Assembly (NCBI GenBank): GCA_033032865.1
Contig: JAWHQI010000277.1
Location: forward strand, 776,501-840,500
DNA length: 64,000 nt
From: Dactylorhiza incarnata
Lineage: Eukaryota; Streptophyta; Magnoliopsida; Asparagales; Orchidaceae
Direction of reading: 5' to 3'
Under the pieces are notes generated by a model, which saw only the letters and a list, made by a program, of their open reading frames with translations, had not been told where the DNA came from and did no database searches. A program made the position numbers and the translations under genes. Below are positions 30,479 through 41,567 of the stretch, one piece after another; within the stretch, counting starts at the first letter, position 1, and every line of letters begins with the position of its first letter.

Positions 30479-33400
30479 CTATTGGATTGATGGAACTGTC
30501 GATGATGCAGGGTGACCCTCATGGAGCAACTCCTCAGATGTTAACAGGGATGGACTGGTAAAGACCAAAGGAGGTTGAGGCTCAGGTATGGGTATGGAGA
30601 AAGGATCTACATACACACACTCCTCGTAGTAAAGAGTCAGATCCTCTATATTGAATACTTGACTGATGCCCATACCATAAGGGATGTCAATTTCATAAGC
30701 GTTCGTACCGATCCGTCGCACGACTGTATAGGGGCCCATTCGGAGAGCGCTTAATTTCTTTGTTGGTCCTTGCGGGACCCTCTCAGGTCATTTGCGAATC
30801 ATCACTTGTTCTCCCTCCTCAAATATTTGTTCCCTCCTGTGTTGATCTGCTCGATCTTTATAGTAATCATTAGTCCTGCAAAAAAAGCCTTGTGGGCCCT
30901 GGCCCCCTGGGCCTGGGCTTTTTTACTGTCGGGCCCAGGCTGGGCCCTGCTCAAATCGGGCCGAGGCCTCACCAAAGTGAAGGGGCTTGCCTGATTCTAC
31001 TGAGCCAGGCCCAGACAGGCCCAAAATTAGCTAGGCAAGCATTCAAAATGTTGTCGCTGTGCATTAATGCTGGGCGCCGCCCAACAATAAATTGCTGGCG
31101 CTGCCAGGAATTTAATGCTGGGCAGCGCCATCAATTAATTGCTGGCGTTAATTGCTCCAACAATTAGGCGCTAATAACTGGAGCAATTAGCGCCAACAAT
31201 TAATTGCTGGCGCTGCCCAGAATTAAAATGCTGGGCAGTGCCAGCAATTTAATTGCTGGGCTGCCTAGCATTAAAATGCCGGGCAGTGCCAGCAATTTAA
31301 TTGTTGGGCTGCCCAGCAAATAGGCCTTTGGGCCCGTGCAGGTCTGGGCCCGTCCCGGGGAGGGCACCAGGCTGGGTATGGCGCAATAAGGGGGCCTGTT
31401 GAGCCCCCTTAGTCCTGGCCCGGGCCTAACCGGACCCGCGCTTAACCGAGCTCAAACCCGGGCCGGGCAACCGGGATCGGGATTTAATTGCACCTCTAGT
31501 AATCATTACTGGATGCAATTTTCTTACGGACCGACTCATGAAGTGCTTGCACATGCTGAATAAAGGACTTTGCTGACTCACTGGGTCGGGACTCAAGAGG
31601 GACATCAATCAAGTCAATAGGCTTCCTAGGTTCATACCCTAATATGATATGGACTCAAGCCTGTGGTCCTATCGACTGAATTGTTATATGCAAACTCAAT
31701 TATAGGTAGAACGGAATCCCAGGTGGATGGACTATCCCCAACAAGACAACGCAGAACGGTCCCTAGACTAAGGTTGACAACCTCAGTTTGTCCATCCGTC
31801 TATGGGTGATAGGCGAAGGAGAACTTCAAGGTCGTACTAGTCTTCTTTCATAATGTCTTCCAAAAGTAACTCATTAAACGAACGTCGCGGTCGGAGACTA
31901 TTGAAGTGGGTAACCCGTGATACTTGAATACCTCCCTAAAGAATAGCACAACCACATGAGACGCATCAGCTGTCCTACAACAAGGAATAAAGTGGGTCAT
32001 CTTAGAGAAACGGTCCATCACAACAAAGATCGAATCGAGCTTCCTTAGATTGCGAGGAAGCCCGAGTACAAAATCCATACTAATATCAGCCCAGGGCCTC
32101 TGTCGGACGGAAGTGGAGTGTACAATCCTGTGGGCTGACGAGATCCCTTCGCGGTCTGACAGACTCAATAATATCTAAGAACCCGGGTAACATCCTTCTT
32201 CAGGCCAAGCCAGAAGAAATGATCCTCAACTAACGCAATCGTCTTGTCTCACCTGAAGTGTCCCGCTGCTTCGCCTGCGTGCAGCTCCTAGATGAGGAAA
32301 TCTTGGAGGGATGCCTGAGGACGCAGATGCGAGAGCCCAAGAATAAGTACCCATCAGAGATTGTATAACCCTCACGGAGGTCAGGAGGGTCCCTCGATAG
32401 CGTGGCATAGATGTCACCAAAATCTGGGCACTCTGGGTAATCATAAACTAAAATCTCAAAGCCCACAACTCGGGTGGTGTGGAGGATGCTGACTCGGCGA
32501 TTCAGGGTGTCATCCGCCTTGTTGTCGACACCCGCTTGGTGTTGGAGAACGTAATGATAATCCTGCATATATTCCACCTATTTCGCGTGGCGATGACCTA
32601 ATTTCTTCTGCGAATCAAGATACCTCAGTGACTGATGATTAGAATACATAACAAACTCCTTGTGCAGAAGATAATGACGCCAATAGCGAAGTGCTTGTAC
32701 GATTGCATAGAACTCGCGATCATAATTTGAGTAATTTTGTCGGGCGTCATTCAATTTCTCACTGAAGTAAGCAACTGGATGACCTTCCTGACTAAGTATC
32801 GCGCTGATTCCAACTCCCGACGCATCACAGGCCACCTCGAAGGCCTTGGAGAAATCTAATAAGCGTAGGACAGGCGCGGAAGACGGTCTCTCCTTAATCT
32901 GCTCGAAGGCCTTAGTGGCGGCCTTCGTCCACACAAAATCACCTTTACGGAGACAGCTCGTAAAGGGCGCCATAATAGAGTTGAAGACGCGAACAAACCT
33001 CCTATAGAAGGTGGCAAGTCCATGAAAACTACGGGCCTCATGAATGTTCGTTGGAACAGGCCACTTACGAATAGACTTGACCTTGTCAGGGTCAACCGAT
33101 ATACCTGAAGCAATAACTATATACCCCAAGAAGTGAACAGACGCAGACTAGAGCGAGCACTTCTTTAAATTGATGTAGAGATGCTCCTTCCGCAGGAACT
33201 CAAATACGAGGCGTATGTGGTGCAAGTGCTCGGTGCGGCCCTGACTGTATATCAATATATCATCAAAATACACTACCTGAAATTTGCCCATGTAGGGTAG
33301 CATGACCTGTGTCATTACCCTCATGAACTTGCTCGGCGCGTTTGATTGTCCGAACGACATAACTAGCCACTCATATAAGCCGTCCTTCGTCTTGAAGGTC

Positions 33401-34031
33401 GTCTTCCACTCACCCCCTCCCTAACTCTAATCTGATTGTACCCATTATGAAGGTCAATCTTCGAAAAGATCTGGGCACCGACCATCGAGTCCAGGAGGTT
33501 GTCGAGGCGTGGAATGGGAAAAAATGCTTCATTGTGATTTTATTGATGACACGGCTATCAATACACATGCGCCAGCTCCTGTCCTTCTTCGGGGTAAGAA
33601 GGGCCGGTACGGCACAAGGGCTCAGGCTCTCTCATATGAATTTCTTCCGAAGATCATCAACATGTCGTTTCAGCTCGGCGTGCTCAGTTGGATTCAAGCG
33701 ATAATGGGGTAAATTGGGCAATAAGATGCCCCTGGGATCAAATCGATCCTATTGTGGATGTCCCTTAACAGGCGTAGCTCATCAGGGAGCTCCTTAGGCA
33801 TAATATCTACGAAGTCATCCAGCAATTGACGGACATCCGGGTCAGTAATCTCAGTGTCAGTAGAGGTCTCAGAGGTCATCGTGGCTGCCACTACAAACAT
33901 AACTCCTGCCCCCAAGCTCTCTCTCATGAAGTCACCCTTCCTCAAGACATGTAGAGGTCTCGATGACCCCGCACTAACAGATGACTCGACCTTGCCCTTG
34001 GGAGGATCCTTGAGCTGGGTCGGGGTAAGGG
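30479..34031 (-). pseudogene. Gypsy pol of the old element: RT, RNase H, integrase
   Basis: Read on the minus strand. RT N-terminus 33694-33945 (VDIMPKELPDELRLLRDI, IDLIPGAS). RT core 33148-33360 ([26 protein letters not shown] with the catalytic aspartates kept). RT end and RNase H 32578-33129 ([51 protein letters not shown]). Integrase 31848-32168 ([40 protein letters not shown]) and an integrase C-terminus at 30479-30739 (MGPYTVVRRIGTNAYEIDIP). Stops and frameshifts separate every block, and the hAT-like MITE splits the last two. Confidence 0.85.
30871..31498. mobile_element. hAT-like MITE with 8-bp TSD GTAATCAT
   Basis: 628-bp GC-rich insertion in the old gypsy. It starts TAGTCCTGCAA and ends TTGCACCTCTA (TAGAGGTGCAA on the other strand), flanked by the perfect duplication GTAATCAT (30863-30870 and 31499-31506). 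The outer parts are rich in GGGCCTGGGCC / GGCCCGGGCC. The centre (31050-31330) is a palindrome-rich tandem array of GCTGGGC(A/T)GC-GCCAGCAATT-AATTGCTGGCG. No transposase is present. TIRs and 8-bp TSD point to hAT. Confidence 0.88.
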
Positions 34032-34036
34032 TCTTT

Positions 34037-34499
34037 TGTTACCGACTTACAGGAAGCGGATCCTCCATGACGGGTGTACGCACGGCGAGCTCGTGGGACG
34101 GGAGACACAGGAGCAACACGGGAGCCGGTATCGCCAGGTGACAGCGGGCGCGACAGCGGCAGCGCGGGGCTACCGCTCGGCGACAGCAGGCGCGACAGCG
34201 GCAGCGCGGGGCTGTCGCCCGGCGACAGCAGGCGCGACAGCGGCAGCAGTTCGGGCGTGGGCGAAGAGCAACTGTAGGCTTTTTGTTATTATGATTATGC
34301 ATGAAGGGTATTTTGGGGTTTTGTAATATGGGAGGCCTCATAGTATATGAGGCCCTCCTAATGACCTAAAACATTATCTTGGATCGAATATTTTATGTGG
34401 GGGCTGATCCCTCTTCTTCTTCCTCCCTTCCCTAACTTCTTCTCTCAATCTCCTCCCCTCTCTTCCTCTCTTGCTCTTGGAAAATCCGTAGTGGTAACA
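34037..34499 (+). repeat. 5' LTR (463 bp) of intact gypsy
   Basis: Carries a U3 minisatellite: three units of about 48 bp built on CGACAGC(A/G)GGCGCGACAGCG at about 34140-34250. A near-palindrome GGGAGGCCTCATA / TATGAGGCCCTCC lies at 34330-34358. The base after the LTR begins TTTGGTCCGACC; only TGGT agrees with a tRNA-Met primer site, so the priming tRNA is unknown. Confidence 0.93.
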
Positions 34500-34550
34500 T
34501 TTGGTCCGACCTGCCGCTCCGCCCGCCTATTGTGGCCGCCGGATACCGCC

Positions 34551-37159
34551 ATGGCTCGCGGATCGATTTCACGCCCCGCCGATTCCGGTTCGGCCTCGGA
34601 CGACCTAGCCGATCGGGTCGCCGCTCAGGATGCTCACCTCGCCGCGCTCCAGACCGCCGTCGCCGCTCTCACCGCTGGCCAGGACTCACTCGCGTCCGGC
34701 CAAGCCTCCTTCGCGGCCGGCCAAGCCTCCCTGGCGGCCGGCCAGGCGGAGCTCCTTGCTCGCATTGATGCCTGGGCGCCGGAACGGGCCAGCCAGGCGA
34801 ACGGCAGCCCCGTTCCGCCCCTCCGTCCGGAGCCCCTACGGCCGGACCCTCTTCTCCGGCCGCCTGCCGCGGCCGGCATTACCTTCGGCCGCGTTCCTCC
34901 GCCCCCGTTTCCGGCTCCGACCCCGGCTTACTCTCCGGAAAACGCCTCCGTCCTCGGCATGCCTCCAACGGCCGGTTTCACCGCCGACCGCTCCGCCCTA
35001 GCACTCGACATCCCTTCCTTCTCGGGCACGGATCCCCTCGGATGGATTGCTCGTGCGGAGCAATTTTTCGATCTCAACGGGACGTCACCAACGGATAATG
35101 TTAGCACGGCCGTGGTCGGCCTCGAAGGCTCGGCCCTTCATTGGGCCCGTTGGCTTCGGCAAATCCAACCCGCCATTTCGTGGACGGAGTTCAAACACGA
35201 AATGGGGAGTCGCTACGACGCTCGTTACGCCGGCTCCGCCATCGAGCGGCTTTGCACGACCCGCCAGTCCACCACGGTGGATGCCTACATTGACGAGTTC
35301 GTCGCGCTGGTCACTCAAGTACCGGGCCTTCCGCCCGACCATTACCTCGGCTTCTTCCTCCAAGGCCTCCGCCCCAACATCCGCTCCCGTCTTCGCACGC
35401 ATCACCCGCGCACGGTGTCCGAGGCCCTCGACCTTGCTCGGGCCGTCGAGGCGGACCTCGGGCCTCGGCAGGCCGCTCCTTTCACTTTCCGTCCTCCGCC
35501 GCCGGCGGCCCCCGCTCAGCGCTTCCAGCCTCCGGGTGCCGGCCGGCCTCCCCGCCCTGAAGGCCCGCAACGCGTCGACTACAACGACCTCCGCCGACGC
35601 GGGCTTTGCTTCCGTTGCCGCCAGCCCTACACCCCGCACCACGTCTGTTCCGTTAAGGAGTTTCATGCCCTTTTCGTGGACGACGAAAGCCCTGAAGGCT
35701 TTGAGGACCCGCCATTGGAAGAGGCGCCGCCGGCTCCCTTCGACGGCGAACCCGAGCCTGCACCGCTCAACGTTCTGGAGCTTCCCTTTTACTCAGTGGG
35801 GGGCCTTACAGGGCCTCGTACGATGAAGCTGTCCGGGATGCTCCACGACCGCCCCATCATTGTAATGATTGACAGTGGGGCGAGCCACAATTTCATGTCG
35901 GCCCCCCTCGCCCGCCGCCTGGGGTTACCTGCCGACCCTTCTCCCGACTTTTCCGTCTGTCTCGGGGACGGCCGCCGCCGTCCCACCTTAGGCCAATGCT
36001 CGGGAGTCACCCTGTCCCTGGGCCCGTGCACGGTCACCGCGGATTTTTACCTCTTCGAGCTGGGGGGCCTTGACGCCATCCTGGGGGTCGCGTGGTTGCA
36101 AACTCTGGGCGACGTCCGCGTCAATTGGGCGTCTATGACCATGTCCTTCCTCCACCAGGGCCAACCCTGCCGCTTGGTGGGCTATTCGACGCTCCTCCGC
36201 TCGCCCATCTCCTTCCGGGCCATGAACCGCGTCACCGACATCGACTTCTCGGCGTGGTTGTGGACGGTGCAACCCTCCCCACCCCCGTCGGCCGACAGCC
36301 TTCCGGACGACATGACGGCGCTTCTTGATGATTTTCCGGCACTCTTTACGCCGCTACCCGGCCTTCCCCCCGCGCGGCCTACCGACCACGCTATCGTACT
36401 GCAGCCTGGCGTCGCGGCGGTTTCTGCCCGTCCCTACCGGTACGGCCACACGCAGAAGGACGAGATCGAGCGGTTGGTTCGAGAGATGCTGTTGGCAGGC
36501 CTGATTCGGCCCAGTGCGAGCCCCTTCTCCAGTCCGGTGCTGCTGGTCCGCAAGAAAGATGGCAGTTGGCGCTTCTGCGTAGATTACAGGGAGCTGAACA
36601 AGGCAACGGTACCGGACAAGTACCCGATTCCGGTCATTCAGGAGCTGCTGGACGAGTTACACGGCGCCGTGTTTTTCACCAAACTCGACCTCCGCGCCGG
36701 CTATCACCAAATACGGGTCCGCCCGGAAGACGTTCCGAAGACGGCTTTTCGGACGCACGACGGCCACTTCGAATTTTTGGTGATGCCGTTCGGGCTCACC
36801 AACGCTCCCGCTACTTTCCAGGCTTCCATGAATGACGTCTTCCGGCCGGTCCTGCGTAAGCACGTTTTGGTTTTCTTTGATGACATTCTTGTTTTCAGTA
36901 CTTCCTGGCAGGACCACCTACTCCATGTTCGGGAGACTTTTACTACTCTGCGCCGTCATCAATTCACCCTCAACCGGAAGAAGTGCACTTTTGGGGCCAC
37001 GACAGTGAGCTATCTGGGCCACACCATCTCCGCCCAGGGCGTCGCTATGGATGCGGACAAGATTGAGGCCGTGACCCGGTGGCCGACTCCCACTTCTGTT
37101 CGCGAGGTACGGGCTTTTCTCGGCCTGACTGGATACTATCGACGCTTCATCCAGAATTA

Positions 37160-37194
<35 letters not shown>

Positions 37195-39416
37195 CTCTCA
37201 CTCAGCTGCTGAAGGCCCCAGCCGATGGTCCCTTCTCGTGGCCGCCAGCCGCCATGGCCGCTTTCGCCGCCTTGCAGTCCGCCTTGATCCGTGGGCCAGT
37301 TTTGGCCATGCCAGATTTTCGACAGCCCTTCATCGTAGAATGCGACGCCTCCGGCTCCGGCGTCGGAGCTGTCCTGATGCAGGCCGGCCGCCCGATAGCT
37401 TATTTTAGCCGCGCCTTCTCGACGGTCGTCCGCAGCCGCTCGGCTTACGAGAACGAGTTGATGGCCTTGGTTTTGGCCGTGCAGCATTGGAGACCGTACC
37501 TGTTGGGCAGGCCTTTCATCGTCCGCACTGATCATCACAGCCTCCGGTATCTGCTGCAGCAGAAGATCGCCACACCGACTCAGCAGCTGTGGGTTGCCAA
37601 GCTTCTGGGATACGATTTTTCGATTGAGTTCCGGTCAGGGAAGACCAACCGCGCGGCGGACGCGCTGTCCCGTCACCCTCAGGCTTCGGAGTTAGCCGCC
37701 ATTTCCCGGCCGGTTTGGGACGACGCCACCATCCTGCAGCAGGAGGCGGAGGCCGACCCTCACTTGCTTGCGATCCGCACGACCCTGCTTGCCGACCCCG
37801 CGGCACGGCCACCGTACTCGTTGATCGGGGGAAGGCTATTTCATCGAGGCCGCCTTGTTCTCTCTGCTTCCTCGACCCGCATTCCGCTCCTTCTCGCAGA
37901 GTTTCATTCGACGCCTTCGGGCGGTCACGCCGGCGCTTTCAGGACCTACCGGCGGCTAGCCGCCTCCTTGTACTGGCCATACATGCTCCGCCAGGTGAAG
38001 GCCTATGTGGCGGCCTGCCTTCCCTGCCAGAAGGCCAAGTACGAGACACTGTTTCCAAGCGGCCTGCTGCAGCCCCTGCCGATTCCGGAGCGTGTTTGGG
38101 AGGACATAGCGATGGACTTTATCACACGGTTGCCGCGGTCGAACGGGTTTGACTGCATTCTAGTGGTCGTCGACCGGCTGACGAAGTATAGCCATTTCAT
38201 TCCGCTGCGCCACCCTTATACAGCAGCAACCGTGGCCGATAGTTTCATTTCCGAGATCGTCCGCCTCCACGGTTTTCCCCGCTCCATTGTGAGTGACCGG
38301 GACCCACTCTTCCTTAGCAGTTTCTGGACGTCCCTCTTCCGTCTTCAGGGCACCCGGCTCCGGATGAGCACCGCATACCACCCGCAGTCGGACGGGCAGT
38401 CCGAAGTGCTCAACTGTTGTCTGGAGACATACCTCCGATGCTTCATCGGTGAGAGGCCAGGCTCGTGGGCGAAGTGGCTCTGCTGGGCAGAGTATTCCTA
38501 CAACACCTCCTACCACCATTCGGCCAACACCTCGCCGTTCGAAACAGTTTATGGCCGGCCTCCTCCCTCGATCCTACGACATCTCCCAGGCGAATGCCCC
38601 GTGGCCAGTTTGGCCGACCACCTTCATGATCGAGATACCATTTTGGATAGCCTGAAGCACCACCTCCGCAGGGCTCAGGCAAAGATGATCTCTTTTGCCA
38701 ACCGAAAGCGCAGGGACCTTTCCTTCCAGGTGGGCGAGCGAGTTTTCATCAAGCTTCACCCCTACCGCCAGCTGACCGTCGCCCGCCGCACCTGCCCCAA
38801 GCTGGCCCCACGTTTTTTTGGCCCCTTTGAGATCATCAGCCGCATCGGGGCCGTGGCCTATCGCCTGCGTCTACCAGCTCAGAGCCGGGTCCATCCGGTT
38901 TTCCACGTTTCTCAGCTCCGCCGAGTCATCGGCGACCACCCTGTTACTGATCACATTCCGGCGGACATCGAGCACTCCGACTCCCCACCGCTGTACCCGG
39001 CCTCGACCGTGGATCGGCGCCATCACACACCAGGGGATCCTTTTCCAGACGAGATTCGGGTCGCATGGCGCGACCGACCACTCAGCTCCGCAACTTGGCT
39101 TCTGCGAGATGACTTCCGGCGCCAGTTTCCGGATTATTGCCTTGAGGACAAGGCAAATTTTCCGGACGGGGGTATTGTTACCGACTTACAGGAAGCGGAT
39201 CCTCCATGGCGGGTGTACGCACGGCGAGCTCGTGGGACGGGAGACACAGGAGCAACACGGGAGCCGGTATCGCCAGGCGACAGCGGGCGCGACAGCGGCA
39301 GCGCGGGGCTACCGCTCGACGACAGCAGGCGCGACAGCGGCAGCGCGGGGCTGTCGCCCGACGACAGCAGGAGCGACAACGGCAGCAGTTCGGGCGTGGG
39401 CGAAGAGCAGCTGTAG
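34551..39416 (+). CDS. Ty3/gypsy Gag-Pol polyprotein
   Basis: 1,621 residues from the ATG at 34551 (GCCATGGCT, good context; an earlier in-frame ATG at 34395 lies inside the LTR). Gag: Ala/Gln-rich coiled repeat (GQASFAAGQASLAAGQ) near 50-75, capsid block GWIARAEQFFDL near 163, knuckle CFRCRQPYTPHHVC near 352. Protease: MIDSGASHNFM near 439. RT: FCVDYRELNKATVPDKYPIP near 674, VFFDDILVFS near 775. RNase H: VECDASGSGVGAVL near 926. Integrase: zinc region from about 1119, MDFITRLP near 1188, SDRDPLFLSSFW near 1248, QSDGQSEV near 1280. The C-terminus IRVAWRDRPLSSATW resembles a chromodomain. Residues 871-880 are ten glycines from the G run, in the connection between RT and RNase H. The last 80 residues lie in the 3' LTR. 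Confidence 0.95.
37161..37190. repeat. Homopolymer of 30 G inside the gypsy polyprotein
   Basis: Exactly 30 consecutive G between GAATTAC and CGCCCTCTCA. It replaces the usual three or so residues between FIQNYG and RPLTQLL and keeps the frame, adding about six residues net. It could be a true expansion or a sequencing or assembly artefact; similar runs occur at 41535-41565 and 54658-54674. Confidence 0.9.
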
Positions 39417-39638
39417 GCTTTTTGTTATTATGATTATGCATGAAGGGTATTTTGGGGTTTTGTAATATGGGAGGCCTCATAGTATATGAGGCCCTCCTAA
39501 TGACCTAAAACATTATCTTGGATCGAATATTTTATGTGGGGGCTGATCCCTCTTCTTCTTCCTCCCTTCCCTAACTTCTTCTCTCAATCTCCTCCCCTCT
39601 CTTCCTCTCTTGCTCTTGGGAAATCCGTAGTGGTAACA
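39176..39638 (+). repeat. 3' LTR (463 bp) of intact gypsy
   Basis: Same length as the 5' LTR. It is preceded by a short purine tract, GGACGGGGGTA, ending at 39174. The polyprotein frame continues 241 nt into it, ending at TAG 39414-39416. It is followed by the TSD TCTTT. Confidence 0.93.
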
Positions 39639-39643
39639 TCTTT

Positions 39644-40047
39644 CTACCTTTATCGAAGAAAACACACATGTTGGATCAGCCATAACACGTGGCATCATGG
39701 TCATATAACCAAGGTCGCCCGAGTAAAACGTGCGCAGTGTCCATGGGGATAACGTCACACTAGACCTGGTCCTCATTGGACGCTAAGCGAATCGGCACCA
39801 TGCATCGCTGTGTAACCTGGATGGTGGATTTATACACCCATAGAACACGGTAAGGATGCGGGTGTGGCTCGACAGTAAGCTGCATCCTCTCTAACCCTGT
39901 CTTGGCGATTATATTCACACTACTACTACTATCAATAGCAAGCTTGCAGGGACCTCCTGCGCCTGGGAAATACGTGAAGAAAATCGTAGTGCGGCGCCAA
40001 TCCTCCTCAGCACGTGGGGTGTGCAGAAGGCGGCGGAGAACTCCCAA
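39644..40047 (-). pseudogene. Gypsy protease of the old element
   Basis: On the minus strand: FFTYFPGAGGPCKLAIDSSS then SVNIIAKTGLERMQL (the catalytic DSG is DSS). After a frameshift it continues with VIPMDTAHVLLGRPWLYDHDA-like sequence, which runs into the TCTTT insertion site of the nested gypsy and resumes at 34031. It is inactive. Confidence 0.75.
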
Positions 40048-40150
40048 CTCTAGTGGCCTCTCAGCTTCACTCTCCCAACCCTCCTCTACAACGTCCGTAA
40101 TCTCCTCGACGGCGGCATCCTCAGCCCCAGTGCTGGGCTCGCCCGCTTTC

Positions 40151-41014
40151 TCAATCAGTAAGTTCCTCGTCGGGCATTGCGCCGCGAAGTGCCCTCTGCC
40201 AGAACATTGCTAACATTGGACGCCCCCAGGTTTGGGCCCCCGGACCAAGAGCTTTCACCGTCGCATCTGCAGGAGTGCGAGGAGGGGCAGTGTCTGTGGC
40301 CGTGGTAGGAGTGGGTCTCCTAGTCGTGACGACATCTGGTCGAGAGGTGACCTGTCTCGGGCTAGCATTGCACAAATATTGCTCGTACTCGAGCGCGAGC
40401 TAAAAAAATCTGCTCAATTGTCTCAATTCTATGGGGAATCAGTTCCGTTCGAATATCATCCCTAAGTCCAGTCCGAAAACGGGATGCAGTGGCAATGGGC
40501 TCCTCCAGAATATCACTACGGACTACTAGCTCATCGAAATGTGACATGTACTCTGCAACGGAAAGGGTCCCCTGCCGGAGTGCATATAGTTGATCTAAGA
40601 GCTGGTCACGATACGAAGCGGGGAGGTATTTATCTTTCAGTCGTTGTTTCATCTCGTCCCTTCGGGTGATGGGGTAATATCTGTCCCACTCAAGTGATCT
40701 CTTCAAGCTCGACCAGTAAATTTTTGCCCGACCAATCAATTTCATCTTAACGAACCGCACACGCCTCTTGTCACTCATCTCAATCCAGTCAAAATAGTGA
40801 TTCATGTCCATAAGCCAATCGCTAAATGCTTTCGGGCCGTCCAGGTGTCCTCGAAGGAGGGTGCGTCAATGCGGATACTCCGAGTGATATCATCCTCTTC
40901 TGGAGTCATCCCGCGGCGTGGCTCATGGTTGTCCGATTGTGAACTGGCGGCCCTATCATCGGTGAGGTTAGGGTTTGACATAGATTGACGATAATCCCTA
41001 CCACTACGTAACAT
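40151..41014 (-). pseudogene. Gypsy gag of the old element
   Basis: Minus strand. 40802-41014 begins MLRSGRDYRQSMSNPNL shortly after the primer site. 40362-40811, in another frame, holds the capsid core: YFDWIEMSDKRRVRFVKMKL, AKIYWSSLKR, LKDKYLPASYRDQLLDQLY and LRQGTLSVAEYMSHFDELV. A zinc knuckle near 40180-40210 reads C-stop-Q-CSGRGHFAAQC, with TAG where a glutamine codon is expected. At least two frameshifts are present. Confidence 0.8.
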
Positions 41015-41034
41015 GAAAGTGACCCTAACCTAGG

Positions 41035-41046
41035 GCTCTGATACCA
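41035..41046 (-). other. Primer-binding site, initiator tRNA-Met
   Basis: TGGTATCAGAGC on the minus strand, three bases from the LTR end at 41050. Confidence 0.9.
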
Positions 41047-41049
41047 ATT

Positions 41050-41534
41050 TGATGCAGTGACAGGTCGACTCGAGGCGAATACACTAAATGTGAATCCTAA
41101 ATGCAATGTGTTATGATGTAAATGCAAGATGTCTGCATTAAAATAATTAAATAATATAAGACAAACAGAGGCGCAAGCATTCACAAACTTTAATTAAAGA
41201 GAAACAAGCTTTATTCGCGAAACAACTAAGACGCAAATATTTTAAGAGCGTGCGATTAGGCCCTGCAAGTCATACAAAGTCTAGTACTAACAACAAATAA
41301 TAATGACATCCACTACAGATATGGTAAGGTGCCAAGTATACAACAATAGAAAATAAAACTCCAAATACAACTAACATGTGTAGGCGACAGTAAATGATGG
41401 TTGATTGCGGGCATCCAAGGTCACAGTGGAGTGGTGAAGGCGCCGGGAGAGGGCATCCAAGGTCACAGTGGAGTGGTGAAGGCGCCGGGAGAGGGTTCTG
41501 GACTGGTGGTGCTGTGTGTGTGTGGGTGGGGTGT

Positions 41535-41565
<31 letters not shown>
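41050..41565 (-). repeat. 5' LTR of old gypsy, truncated at a G run
   Basis: Matches 29069-29530 of the 3' LTR (TGATGCAGTGACAGG, GCAATGTGTTATGATG, ACAACAATAGAAAA) up to GGGTGGGGTGT. It then enters 31 consecutive G (41535-41565). What follows (TTCCCCATGTGTTATG) is not LTR. About 700 bp of U3 are missing. A 50-bp duplication of CATCCAAGGTCACAGTGGAG occurs at about 41412-41500. Confidence 0.8.
41535..41565. repeat. Homopolymer of 31 G at LTR breakpoint
   Basis: 31 consecutive G at exactly the point where similarity to the other LTR ends. The matching region of the 3' LTR has G-rich sequence with a 12-G run. It may be a misassembled or collapsed gap. Confidence 0.9.

Positions 41566-41567
<2 letters not shown>

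Larger units (their letters stand above)
34032..39643 (+). mobile_element. Nearly intact Ty3/gypsy (chromovirus-like) with TSD TCTTT
   Basis: The element proper is 34037-39638 (5,602 bp). LTRs 34037-34499 and 39176-39638 are both 463 bp and start TGTTACCGACTTAC and end GTGGTAACA. The perfect duplication TCTTT lies at 34032-34036 and 39639-39643. I count eight LTR differences by eye (about 98.3% identity). One uninterrupted frame runs from gag to the 3' LTR. It is inserted in the protease-RT junction of the old minus-strand gypsy and lies in sense with MAF1. The only visible lesion is a 30-G run at 37161-37190. Confidence 0.95.
29069..41565 (-). mobile_element. Old minus-strand Ty3/gypsy with two nested insertions
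   Basis: Minus-strand gypsy. 5' LTR 41050-41565 (truncated), tRNA-Met primer site 41035-41046, gag 40362-41014, protease 39644-40047, pol 30479-34031, purine tract 30235-30243, 3' LTR 29069-30234. Removing the nested gypsy (34037-39638) restores a continuous protease-to-RT reading across the TCTTT duplication. A hAT-like MITE (30871-31498) interrupts the stretch after integrase. All coding parts carry stops and frameshifts. Domain order PR-RT-RH-INT is standard Ty3/gypsy. It fills most of the last MAF1 intron. Confidence 0.88.

Noticed and set aside
30770..31167. ORFs across 30770-31167
   Set aside because: They fall within the GC-rich hAT-like MITE and its junction; no protein motifs.
34630..39465. 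Long out-of-frame ORFs (for example 35047-35826, 36918-37538)
   Set aside because: Shadows of the GC-rich gypsy polyprotein in other frames.
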